Assembly: GCF_026586805.1 (NCBI RefSeq)
Contig: NZ_JAPFHA010000015.1
Coordinates: 1-64,000, forward strand
Reading direction: 5' to 3'
Source: Niveibacterium sp. 24ML
Lineage (GTDB): Bacteria; Pseudomonadota; Gammaproteobacteria; Burkholderiales; Rhodocyclaceae
DNA: 64,000 bases
Part shown: one piece after another, positions 1 through 7,863 of the stretch
Layout of the letters: every line of letters begins with the position of its first letter
How positions within the stretch are numbered: the first letter of the stretch is position 1
The notes under the pieces: generated by a model
Told to the model about the DNA's origin: nothing
Databases searched by the model: none
The model's input: only the letters and a program-made list of their open reading frames with translations
Program-made: the position numbers and the translations under genes

Positions 1-1225
1 GGGTGTCGTTGGCAATCGGCACCGTGATGGTCTGGGTCGTGGTGCCCGGCGTGAAGGTCAGGGTACCGGTGGTGGCGGTGTAGTCACTGCCGGCGGTGGC
101 CGAACCGTTGCTGGTGGCAAAGTTCACCGACACGCTCTGGCCGCTGGCGGCCGAGAGGGTGACGGTAAAGCTCATCGTGCCGGCCGCCTCATCGACGGTG
201 ACGTCATTGACGCTCAGCGACGGCGTGGCGTCGTCATCGGTGATGGTGCCTGTACCAGTGACACCGCCCACGGTCAGGGGCACCGCTTCATTGATTTCGT
301 CCAGCGCATCCTGGGTGGTCGGCAGCGTCATCGTGAAGCTGGTGACACCAGCCGGCACGCTGAGCACCCCGCCGGCCAGGGTGACGCCGTTGGAGAAGGT
401 CGGCGTGCCGTAGTCGGTCGCTGCGGCCGAGCCGCCGCCCAGGGCGAACGGATAGGTGGTCGCCACGCTCGAACCATTGGTGAGCGCAATCGTGTAGACC
501 AGATCGCTGCCCTCGGTCGCCGTCGGGCTGCTGATGCTCGCGATGCTCGGAGCGGCATCGTTGTCGGTGATCGTGCCGACGCCACTGCCATCGGCGATGG
601 TGGCATTGACCGCACCGGACAAGCTCACGTTGAGCGTTTCGGCCGGCTCATCGAGGGTGTCGTTGGCAATCGGCACCGTGATGGTCTGGGTCGTCGTGCC
701 CGGCGTGAAGGTCAGGGTGCCGGTGGTGGCGGTGTAGTCACTGCCGGCGGTGGCCGAACCGTTGCTGGTGGCAAAGTTCACCGACACGCTCTGGCCGCTG
801 GCGGCCGAGAGGGTGACGGTAAAGCTCATCGTGCCGGCCGCCTCATCGACGGTGACGTCATTGACGCTCAGCGACGGCGTGGCATCGTCATCGGTGATCG
901 TGCCGGTACCGGTGACGCCGCCCACGGTGACGGGCACCGTCTCGTTGGTCTCGTCCAGCGCATCCTGGGTGGTCGGCAGCGTCATCGTGAAGCTGGTGAC
1001 ACCGGCCGGCACGCTGAGCATACCGCCGGCCAGGGTGACGCCGTTGGAGAAGGTCGGCGTGCCGTAGTCGGTCGCTGCGGCCGAGCCGCCACCCAGGGTG
1101 AACGGATAGGTGGTCGCCACGCTCGAGCCATTGGTGAGCGCAATCGTGTAGACCAGATCGCTGCCCTCGGTCGCCGTCGGGCTGCTGATGCTCGCGATGC
1201 TCGGGGCGGCATCGTTATCGGTGAT
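1..1225 (-). repeat. Tandem 654-bp repeat inside the adhesin gene
   Basis: The sequence from position 1 recurs from position 655, an in-frame offset of 654 bp or 218 residues. The two copies stay nearly identical for about 570 bp and diverge after about 1220. Each unit encodes two Calx-beta-like domains with the TITDNDA-type ends usual in such adhesins. High nucleotide identity suggests recent duplication or homogenisation. More copies may follow to the left of the window. Confidence 0.9.
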
Positions 1226-4200
1226 CGTTGTGGTGACGCTGTTCGCGGCCGGGTTGGTGGCAATCGCCTCAAAGCCGCCGCCGCTCACGCCACCGATCGT
1301 GACGATGATGGTCTCGTTTGGCTCGTCGAGCGTGTCATTCGTGGTCGGCAAGCTGAAGGTTGCACTGCTGGAACCCGCCGGAATCGTGACCGATACCACC
1401 TTCGTGTAATCAGTACCGTCGGTGGCGGTCCCCGAGTACGTGAGGTTCACGGTCACCGGCGTCACCGCCGCTTGCGAGAGCGTCACAGTGTAGGTGCTCG
1501 TGCTAGCCCCCTCGACTACCGAACTCGGGCCGGCGAGCGAGACCAGCACCGTATCCGGTGTGGCTTCATCGCTGATCGTGGCGGTGCCGGTGGCCGATGC
1601 ATTGGCGACAAGGCCCCCTGTGACATCTGCGCGCAGGCTGAAATATTCGTCAACTTCGGCGAGCGCGTCGTCGGTGGTCGCGACGCGTACTTGCACGGAG
1701 GTATCGCCGGCCGCAATCGTGATACCAGCGGGTGGTACCGGCAGCCATGCGCTGCCGTTGAAGTACTCGATCGCGGGCGAGGTGTCGGTTCCCGGCGTGG
1801 CCGTTCCGGCGATCAGGCTGGGCGAGAAGGTGACATCGCCGGTGCCGGCATTCGAGAGCGTGACGGTGAAGACGGCGAAATCACCTTCGATCACGGCGGC
1901 ATCGCTGATCGAGAGGGTCGGGGTGTCGTTATCGACGATCACGGTGGTGACGCTGTTTGAACTGCCGCTTAGCGCCAGGTTTTCGAACGCTCCGCCTGTC
2001 GCGCCCGCAAGGGTGACGGTAAAGGACTCGCTTCCTTCGGCGAGCACGTCGTCGAGTGTGGAGATCGAGAAATTCGCGTTGCTTGAGCCCGCCGGGATCG
2101 TCACCGTCGTGGTGCCGGAGAAGTCGATACCGTTGGCTGCTGTGCCGGTGTAGCTGAGCGTGACCTGAACGTCTGATTGCGCCGGCGCGGTCAGCGCAAG
2201 CGTGTAGTTGGCGCTGCTGCCTTCGGCGACCTGCGCGTCGCCGCTGAGCGTGACCGTTGTGGTATCGAGCGTGTCGCTGATTGCGGTGACGGCCGCCGCG
2301 GCGTTGACGACCAGTTGTTCAAAGCCCCCGCCAAGGGTGTTGGCGATGGTGGCCGAGACATTGCCGGCGTCGATGTATACATCGTCGCTGGGTGCCGCGA
2401 CTGACACGGTGCCTGACGTGGCACCGGCCGCGATAATGATCTGCGCCTCGTTCGAGAGCGTCACCGTCAGCGGCGCTGCGGCGGCTTGGCTCAGTGTTGC
2501 GGTGTAGGTGATGCTGCCGCCCTCGGCAACGGCCGGGCTGGCCGTGAGGCTGAGCGACACCGTGTCTTCGGGGCCTGCAAGACTCTCGTCGCTGATAGTT
2601 GTGGTGACGCTGCTGGCGAGCGGGTTGGCGGCAATGGCTTCGAAACCACCGCCGCTGATGGCGCCGATGCCGACGACGATGGTTTCGCCCGAGTCGGCGA
2701 TTGCATCATCAAGCGTGGCAAGGTTGAAGGTGGCGCTGCTGACGCCCGCCGGTACGACGACCGAAACTACGCCGGTGAAATCCGAACCGTCGGCGGCCGT
2801 GCCGGTGTAGCTCAACTGCACAGTCACGTCGCTCACTGCGGCTTGCGACAGGGTGACGGTGTAGCCGTTGGCGACGTTGCCCTCGACGACGCTGGCGGGG
2901 CCGGCGATCGACACCTGCACGGTGTCTTCGGGGCCGGGTACGCCGCTTGGGTTGCCGGGGCCGGCGTCGTCGGTGATCGTGGTGGTGACGGTGTTTGCGA
3001 CCGGGCTAGCGGCAATCGCCTCGAAGCCACCGCCGCTGATTGTGCTGAGTGATACGGTGATCGTTTCGCCCGAATCGACCAGTGCGTCGTCTAGCGTGGC
3101 GAGATTGAAGGTGGCGCTGGTGGCGCCGGCCGGCACGGTGATCGACACCACTTTGGTGTAATCCGAACCATCGCTGGCGGTGCCGCTGTAGCTGAGCTGC
3201 ACGATGACCGGGCTGACTGCTGCTTGGCTCAGCGATACGGTGTAATCGGTGGTGTTGCTGCCTTCGACGACCGAAGCCGGGCCGGCGATGGATACCAGCA
3301 CCGTGTCTTCCGGGCCGGGGATGCCGCTCGGGTTGCCGGGGCCGGCATCGTCGGAGATCGTGCCGGTACCGCTGGCGGATGCGTTCTTGGTGACGCCGCC
3401 GGTGACCGTGGCGTTGAGGTTGAAGTTCTCGTCCACCTCAACGAGTGCGTCGTCGGTGGTCGCTACGCGTATCTGCACGCTGGTTTCGCCCGCAGCGAGG
3501 GTGACGCCGGCTGCGCCAACAGCGACCCAGCTTGCGCCGTTGAAGTATTCCATCGCGCTGGCCGTATCGGTGCCGACCGAAGCGGTGCCCGAGCTGATTG
3601 AAGGGGCAAACGTGACAGCCGTCGTGCTCGGGTTCGAGAGGCTTACGGTGAATACCGCAAAGTCGCCTTCGACGGCGGCTGCGTCCGACACCGCGATGAG
3701 CGGGCGGTCGTCGTCGGCCGGGATGCCCGGGATCGTCGGGCCGCTGCCGTCATCGACAATCGTGCCGATTCCGCTGCCGTCTGCGATGACGCCGTTGGTG
3801 GCGCCCGAGAGTTGCACGCTGAAGGATTCCGGCCCTTCGTAAGTGCCGTCGTTCGGAATGCTGATCGTGACCGTCTGGGTGGTTACACCGGGCGCGAAGT
3901 TCAGGGTGCCGCTGCCTGCGACGAAATCGCTGCCGGCGCTGGCGGTGCCGGGCGCGGTGTTCCAGTTGACCGAAACCGGCGCGGTGGTCGCCTCGGACAG
4001 CGTGACGGTAAAGCTGATCGTGCCCGCGGCTTCGTTGACGCTGACGTCGTTGATGGTGATCAGCGGATCGACCACCGGGGTGACTTCGATCGTTGCGGTG
4101 GCGGGGCTTGAGACGGCGCCCTGGTTATCGGTCACGGTGAATTGCAGATCAACCGTGCCGTTGAAGTCGGGCGCCGGGCGGAATACCAGTGTTGCGGCAT

Positions 4201-5719
4201 CGGCCGGGCTGAGCACGGCGCCGACACTGACGGGGGTGCTGCCATCGGCCAGATACAAGGTGCCGCTGGCGGGCAGGCGGGTGACGGTGACGCCGGTGAC
4301 GCTGCCATCGACATCGCTGCCGGCCAGCGACACGTTGATCGGGTTGTCTTCGGTGCCGGTGCTAGCCGAGGGGATTGCAATCGGCGCATCGTTCACCGGC
4401 GTAACGCCGACGTTGATGGTGGCGGTAGTGGTGCCGCCTTTGCCATCGGATACGGTGACGGTGAAGCTGTCGGGGCCGTTGTAGTCCGTGGCCGGGGTGT
4501 AGGTCCAGGTACCGTCGGTGTTGATGACGACGCTGCCGTTGACCGGGTCGCTGCCCTTGGCGAAGCTCAGGGTGTCGCCATCAAGGTCGGTGGCGGTGAC
4601 GGTGCCGCTGACCGGGGTGTCTTCCGGTGTCAGAACACTGATGTTGGTCGTGCTCGGCGCATCGTTCACCGGCGTGACGCCGATGTTCACGGTGGCAGTG
4701 GTGGTGCCGCCTTTGCCATCGGATACGGTGACAGTGAATGAGTCGGGGCCGTTGTAGTCCTTGGTCGGGGTGTAGGTCCAGGTACCGTCGGCGTTGACGA
4801 CGACGCTGCCGTTGGCCGGGTCGCTGCCCTTGGCAAAGCTCAGGGTGTCGCCGTCGACATCGCGTGCCGGCACCCGGCCTGCGACCGGCGTGTCCTCAAG
4901 CGTGGTGACGCTCAGGTTGTCTGCCTCAGGTGCGTCGTTCACCGGGGTGACGTTGACCGAAATCGTGCCGGTGGTCTCGCCGCCGCGGCTATCACTCACG
5001 GTGTAGGTGATGGTGGCCGGGCCGTTGTAGTTGGCCGGGGGGGTGTAGAGGTAGGTGCCGTCGGTGTTGACCGTGATGACGCCGATGCTGGCGGTCGGGG
5101 TGCCGATGACGCTGACCGGATCGCCATTCGGGTCATTCACCAGGTTGTCGATCGTGAAGCCGATGCTGGAATCTTCTGGCAGGTCGAGCGCCAGCGGTGT
5201 CGTTTCGGGTGCGACGTTCGGGTCTGCATCAGCGGCGCCGGTGGGCAGCAAGTCGATCTGCTGCGTCGTGGTGGGGATCTCAAGCCCCAGCGGGTCGATG
5301 CCTTCGGTGATCCGCAGCAAGCGCACGAAGCTGTTGCCGTCGCCGCCTGAACCGCCGCCCAGGCCTGCTGCGGTGGCATCGAGTTCGGCCAGCGGATCGG
5401 CGCCGGCATTGAGCGAGGCGATCACGCGATCGATATCGGCGTCTTGCGGCGGGGCGAGTGCGGCATCCTGCGCCGCGGGCGCTTCCTGCGTCAGCATCGC
5501 CGCGTCGGCAAGTACTTCACGGCCGCCGCCTACGGTGATCGCGTCGCCATTGGCGCCGCGCAGTTCGAGACGGGCGCCGCCCTCGGTGACGATGACCTGG
5601 CCTTCGGCGATACGGTCGCCCAGGCGCACTTCGCGCAGGCTGCCGTCGGCGTTGCGGACCCAAGCCTTGCCTTCAAGGTGGGCAACAAGACCTTCGGCGC
5701 GAATGGTGGTGGTGGCCAT
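1..5719 (-). CDS. LapA/BapA-type giant surface adhesin with retention module (3' end outside window)
   Basis: A reading frame opens at the ATG whose complement is 5717-5719 and stays open to the left edge, giving 1906 visible residues. Residues 1-110 match the N-terminal retention module of type I secreted adhesins (start MATTTIRAEGLVAHLEGKAW). Residues 116-119 are TAAG in the context ELDATAAGLGGG, the di-alanine site that LapG-family proteases cut in LapA. Next come cadherin/VCBS-like repeats (about residues 165-540) with TPVNDAP borders and Ca-binding-like DVDGD motifs, then Calx-beta-like repeats to the edge. The protein is expected to be exported by the ABC and HlyD proteins encoded just upstream and held at the outer membrane to mediate attachment. 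The C-terminal RTX and secretion signal lie outside the window. Plus-strand ORFs over this region are shadows. Confidence 0.93.
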   Translation of the reverse strand, partial: MATTTIRAEGLVAHLEGKAWVRNADGSLREVRLGDRIAEGQVIVTEGGARLELRGANGDAITVGGGREVLADAAMLTQEAPAAQDAALAPPQDADIDRVIASLNAGADPLAELDATAAGLGGGSGGDGNSFVRLLRITEGIDPLGLEIPTTTQQIDLLPTGAADADPNVAPETTPLALDLPEDSSIGFTIDNLVNDPNGDPVSVIGTPTASIGVITVNTDGTYLYTPPANYNGPATITYTVSDSRGGETTGTISVNVTPVNDAPEADNLSVTTLEDTPVAGRVPARDVDGDTLSFAKGSDPANGSVVVNADGTWTYTPTKDYNGPDSFTVTVSDGKGGTTTATVNIGVTPVNDAPSTTNISVLTPEDTPVSGTVTATDLDGDTLSFAKGSDPVNGSVVINTDGTWTYTPATDYNGPDSFTVTVSDGKGGTTTATINVGVTPVNDAPIAIPSASTGTEDNPINVSLAGSDVDGSVTGVTVTRLPASGTLYLADGSTPVSVGAVLSPADAATLVFRPAPDFNGTVDLQFTVTDNQGAVSSPATATIEVTPVVDPLITINDVSVNEAAGTISFTVTLSEATTAPVSVNWNTAPGTASAGSDFVAGSGTLNFAPGVTTQTVTISIPNDGTYEGPESFSVQLSGATNGVIADGSGIGTIVDDGSGPTIPGIPADDDRPLIAVSDAAAVEGDFAVFTVSLSNPSTTAVTFAPSISSGTASVGTDTASAMEYFNGASWVAVGAAGVTLAAGETSVQIRVATTDDALVEVDENFNLNATVTGGVTKNASASGTGTISDDAGPGNPSGIPGPEDTVLVSIAGPASVVEGSNTTDYTVSLSQAAVSPVIVQLSYSGTASDGSDYTKVVSITVPAGATSATFNLATLDDALVDSGETITVSLSTISGGGFEAIAASPVANTVTTTITDDAGPGNPSGVPGPEDTVQVSIAGPASVVEGNVANGYTVTLSQAAVSDVTVQLSYTGTAADGSDFTGVVSVVVPAGVSSATFNLATLDDAIADSGETIVVGIGAISGGGFEAIAANPLASSVTTTISDESLAGPEDTVSLSLTASPAVAEGGSITYTATLSQAAAAPLTVTLSNEAQIIIAAGATSGTVSVAAPSDDVYIDAGNVSATIANTLGGGFEQLVVNAAAAVTAISDTLDTTTVTLSGDAQVAEGSSANYTLALTAPAQSDVQVTLSYTGTAANGIDFSGTTTVTIPAGSSNANFSISTLDDVLAEGSESFTVTLAGATGGAFENLALSGSSNSVTTVIVDNDTPTLSISDAAVIEGDFAVFTVTLSNAGTGDVTFSPSLIAGTATPGTDTSPAIEYFNGSAWLPVPPAGITIAAGDTSVQVRVATTDDALAEVDEYFSLRADVTGGLVANASATGTATISDEATPDTVLVSLAGPSSVVEGASTSTYTVTLSQAAVTPVTVNLTYSGTATDGTDYTKVVSVTIPAGSSSATFSLPTTNDTLDEPNETIIVTIGGVSGGGFEAIATNPAANSVTTTITDNDAAPSIASISSPTATEGSDLVYTIALTNGSSVATTYPFTLGGGSAAATDYGTPTFSNGVTLAGGMLSVPAGVTSFTMTLPTTQDALDETNETVPVTVGGVTGTGTITDDDATPSLSVNDVTVDEAAGTMSFTVTLSAASGQSVSVNFATSNGSATAGSDYTATTGTLTFTPGTTTQTITVPIANDTLDEPAETLNVSLSGAVNATIADGSGVGTITDNDAAPSIASISSPTATEGSDLVYTIALTNGSSVATTYPFALGGGSAAATDYGTPTFSNGVTLAGGVLSVPAGVTSFTMTLPTTQDALDEINEAVPLTVGGVTGTGTITDDDATPSLSVNDVTVDEAAGTMSFTVTLSAASGQSVSVNFATSNGSATAGSDYTATTGTLTFTPGTTTQTITVPIANDT
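4381..5199 (-). repeat. 273-bp cadherin/VCBS-like repeats inside the adhesin gene
   Basis: The unit beginning at 4381 recurs at 4654 and, more diverged, at 4927, each offset exactly 273 bp (91 residues). Each unit carries TPVNDAP, LEDTPV or PEDTPV, DGDTLSF and DGTWTYTP motifs typical of Ig-like or cadherin-like stalk domains in secreted adhesins. Confidence 0.85.
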
Positions 5720-5842
5720 GAACTCTCTCCCGGACAGACTGATTCAGAATGGGCACGAAATTACGCCGCCCAAGGGGGCGGCGCATCGTACTCAAGGACA
5801 GTATCCGGGGCGGAGTTTGTGAATCAGTGTTACAGCCGCGCC

Positions 5843-6454
5843 CTACTTGATGCCGTGCACCCGCAGCGCGAGCTGCAGGCGGTCGTTGACGCCGAGTTTT
5901 TCGAACACCGATGTGAGGTGAGACTTGACGGTCCGTTCGGTGATCGCCAGGGCTGCTGCAATGTCGGCGTTCGCTTCGCCCAGTGCCGCACGTTGGGCGA
6001 CTTCACGCTCGCGTTCGGTGAGCGGCCCGGCCCAAGCGGGCGCGGCAGGCGGTGCCGTGCGGCTTTCGACAGCGCGCAAAAGGCGCGCGAGAATGGATCG
6101 GCCGACCCATAACTCGCCCGCGGCCACCACGTTCAGCACTTGGCTGAGATGCTCTGCCGATGCGAAGGCGTGGCAGTAGCCGCTGCACCCGGCGTTGATT
6201 GCGGCAAGCCCTTCGGGGTCGTTGGGCTGGCTGCTGGCAAAGACCATGCGCAGCGTGGGCGAGAGCTTTGCCCACGCCGGATGCGTGAATGCGGGTAGAT
6301 CCGGCAGGGCTGCGTCGATCAGTGCCAGCGTGGCGCCGGCTGGCAGGGCATCAAAACGGTTGGCGCGCACCAGCGTCCAGCCTTCGCCCAGCGCGTGCCA
6401 GCGGCGGGCAAGTTGATCGTCGTGCGTGGCGAGTACGAGCGTTTGCTTTTTCAT
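5843..6454 (-). CDS. LuxR/NarL-family response regulator within the adhesin operon
   Basis: This 203-residue protein has a receiver-like N-terminal half and a C-terminal LuxR-type helix-turn-helix (GPLTEREREVAQ, then ITERTVKSHLTSVFEKLGV). An acidic pair (HDDQ) near residue 11 and the Asp in LALIDAALP, at the expected phosphoacceptor place, are retained, although the rest of the receiver is divergent. Its ATG overlaps the stop of the HlyD gene (ATGA), so the two are translationally coupled. The adhesin starts 123 bp downstream. The likely role is transcriptional control of this secretion and adhesin locus or of related surface genes; the targets are not visible. No histidine kinase gene is adjacent. 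Confidence 0.88.
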   Translation of the reverse strand: MKKQTLVLATHDDQLARRWHALGEGWTLVRANRFDALPAGATLALIDAALPDLPAFTHPAWAKLSPTLRMVFASSQPNDPEGLAAINAGCSGYCHAFASAEHLSQVLNVVAAGELWVGRSILARLLRAVESRTAPPAAPAWAGPLTEREREVAQRAALGEANADIAAALAITERTVKSHLTSVFEKLGVNDRLQLALRVHGIK

Positions 6455-7863
6455 CGTTCGGTCAGTGCGGTGGCCTTGGCGCGGATGACGGGCTTGAGCA
6501 GATAGGAGAGCACCGATTTCTTGCCGGTCTGGATGTCTACCTCGGCCACCATGCCGGGGATGATCGGCAACTGCTTGGGGCCGATGGTGCTGCTGTTGGT
6601 GCGCACCCGCACTTCGTAGAAGGCGTTGCCCTTGTCGTCGATCACCGTGTCGGCGCCAATCTGTTCGAGCTTGCCTTCAAGGCCACCGTAGATCGAAAAA
6701 TCGTATGCGGTGAACTTGACCAGCGCTCGCTGGCCGGGGCGCAGGAAGGCGATGTCCTTGGGTTGCACGCGCGCTTCAAGCAAGAGCGCATCGTCGCTTG
6801 GCACGATGGCAACGACTTCCTTGCCCGGTTGCACGACGCCGCCCACGGTGTGCACGAACAACTGCTTGACCGTGCCGCGCATCGGCGCACGCACCTCTGA
6901 CTGCTTGACGCGATCAACCAGCGCCACACTGCCTTCCGACAAGGCATTGAGCTTGGCGTTCACCTCGGAAAGCTCCGAGCGCGCCTGGTTCTTCATCTGC
7001 AGTTCAACTTCCTGGATCTTGCGTTGCGCCTCGCTGATGGCCGCCTGCACGCGCGGGATCTGTGCGTTGGCCGCGTCGCGCTCGCCGCGGTAGCGGGCCA
7101 CGTCACGCTCCAGGCGCAGCAGCTCTACGTCGGACACCGCGCCGGTCTTGACCAGCGGGCGCGTCACCTCCAGCTCGCGCGCGGTCAGGTCATAGCTTTG
7201 CGAGGCCTGCTCACGGCGTGCGCGGATCTCGTTGAGCTCCTGCGTGCGCTGGTTCAGTTGCTGACGCGCAATGCCGACCGTGGCATCGAGTTCCAGCTGT
7301 TTCGATTCGTAGGCGGCGCGCTCCTGCTCAACCACCTCGGGCACTTCCTTCTGCGCCTCGGGCGGCGGCACGAAGTCCTTGCCCTCGGCAATCGCCTGAA
7401 GGCGGGCCGCGCGCGAGAGCAGGGCGAGGTACTGCGAGCGGTTTTCGCGCAGCGACGAGACGAAGCGGGTCGGGTCGATCTTCAACAGGACCTGATCCTT
7501 TTCAACCGTCTGGCCCTCGCGCACCAGGATCTGCTGCACCACGCCGCCATCAAGGCTTTGCACCAGCTGGTTTTCGGAGAACGGGATCACCTTGCCGTCG
7601 CCCCGCGTCACTTCGTTAACCTGCGCAAACGCCGCCCAGATCAGCAGAACCACCACCGCGGCAAGCGATATCCAGACCGCCAGCCGCGCGCCACGCGGGG
7701 TTTGCTCGGCAATCGCCCAGTCGGCATCGGCAAGGAAGTCAGCGTCGTCATGCAGGTCACGCGTGCTGACTCGCAGCAGCAGGCGGTCGAGAATCCGGGT
7801 TGTCTTCTGGAAAGACCAGCGGCCTGCGCGTTCGATGAAAGCGGGGAACTTGAATTTCATCAT
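6451..7863 (-). CDS. HlyD-family type I secretion membrane fusion protein (LapC-like)
   Basis: The protein is 470 residues with one N-terminal transmembrane helix near residues 60-85 (LAVWISLAAVVVLLIWAAF). A lipoyl-like half domain, a long coiled coil (about residues 150-320) and a C-terminal beta-barrel region with the PGMVAEVDIQTGKKS signature of HlyD adaptors follow. It would bridge the inner-membrane ABC exporter to an outer-membrane TolC-type channel during adhesin export. Two ATG codons in tandem overlap the ABC gene stop. A TolC homologue is not in the window. Confidence 0.95.
   Translation of the reverse strand: MMKFKFPAFIERAGRWSFQKTTRILDRLLLRVSTRDLHDDADFLADADWAIAEQTPRGARLAVWISLAAVVVLLIWAAFAQVNEVTRGDGKVIPFSENQLVQSLDGGVVQQILVREGQTVEKDQVLLKIDPTRFVSSLRENRSQYLALLSRAARLQAIAEGKDFVPPPEAQKEVPEVVEQERAAYESKQLELDATVGIARQQLNQRTQELNEIRARREQASQSYDLTARELEVTRPLVKTGAVSDVELLRLERDVARYRGERDAANAQIPRVQAAISEAQRKIQEVELQMKNQARSELSEVNAKLNALSEGSVALVDRVKQSEVRAPMRGTVKQLFVHTVGGVVQPGKEVVAIVPSDDALLLEARVQPKDIAFLRPGQRALVKFTAYDFSIYGGLEGKLEQIGADTVIDDKGNAFYEVRVRTNSSTIGPKQLPIIPGMVAEVDIQTGKKSVLSYLLKPVIRAKATALTER

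Noticed and set aside
1494-4484. Plus-strand ORFs rich in Val, Thr and Ser across the adhesin region
   Set aside because: They are antisense to the adhesin frame, which has a clear retention module and domain repeats.
1-5719. A CRISPR array or satellite DNA from the many repeats
   Set aside because: Repeats are in frame, of 273 and 654 bp, and encode Ig-like domains; there are no short repeats with unique spacers.
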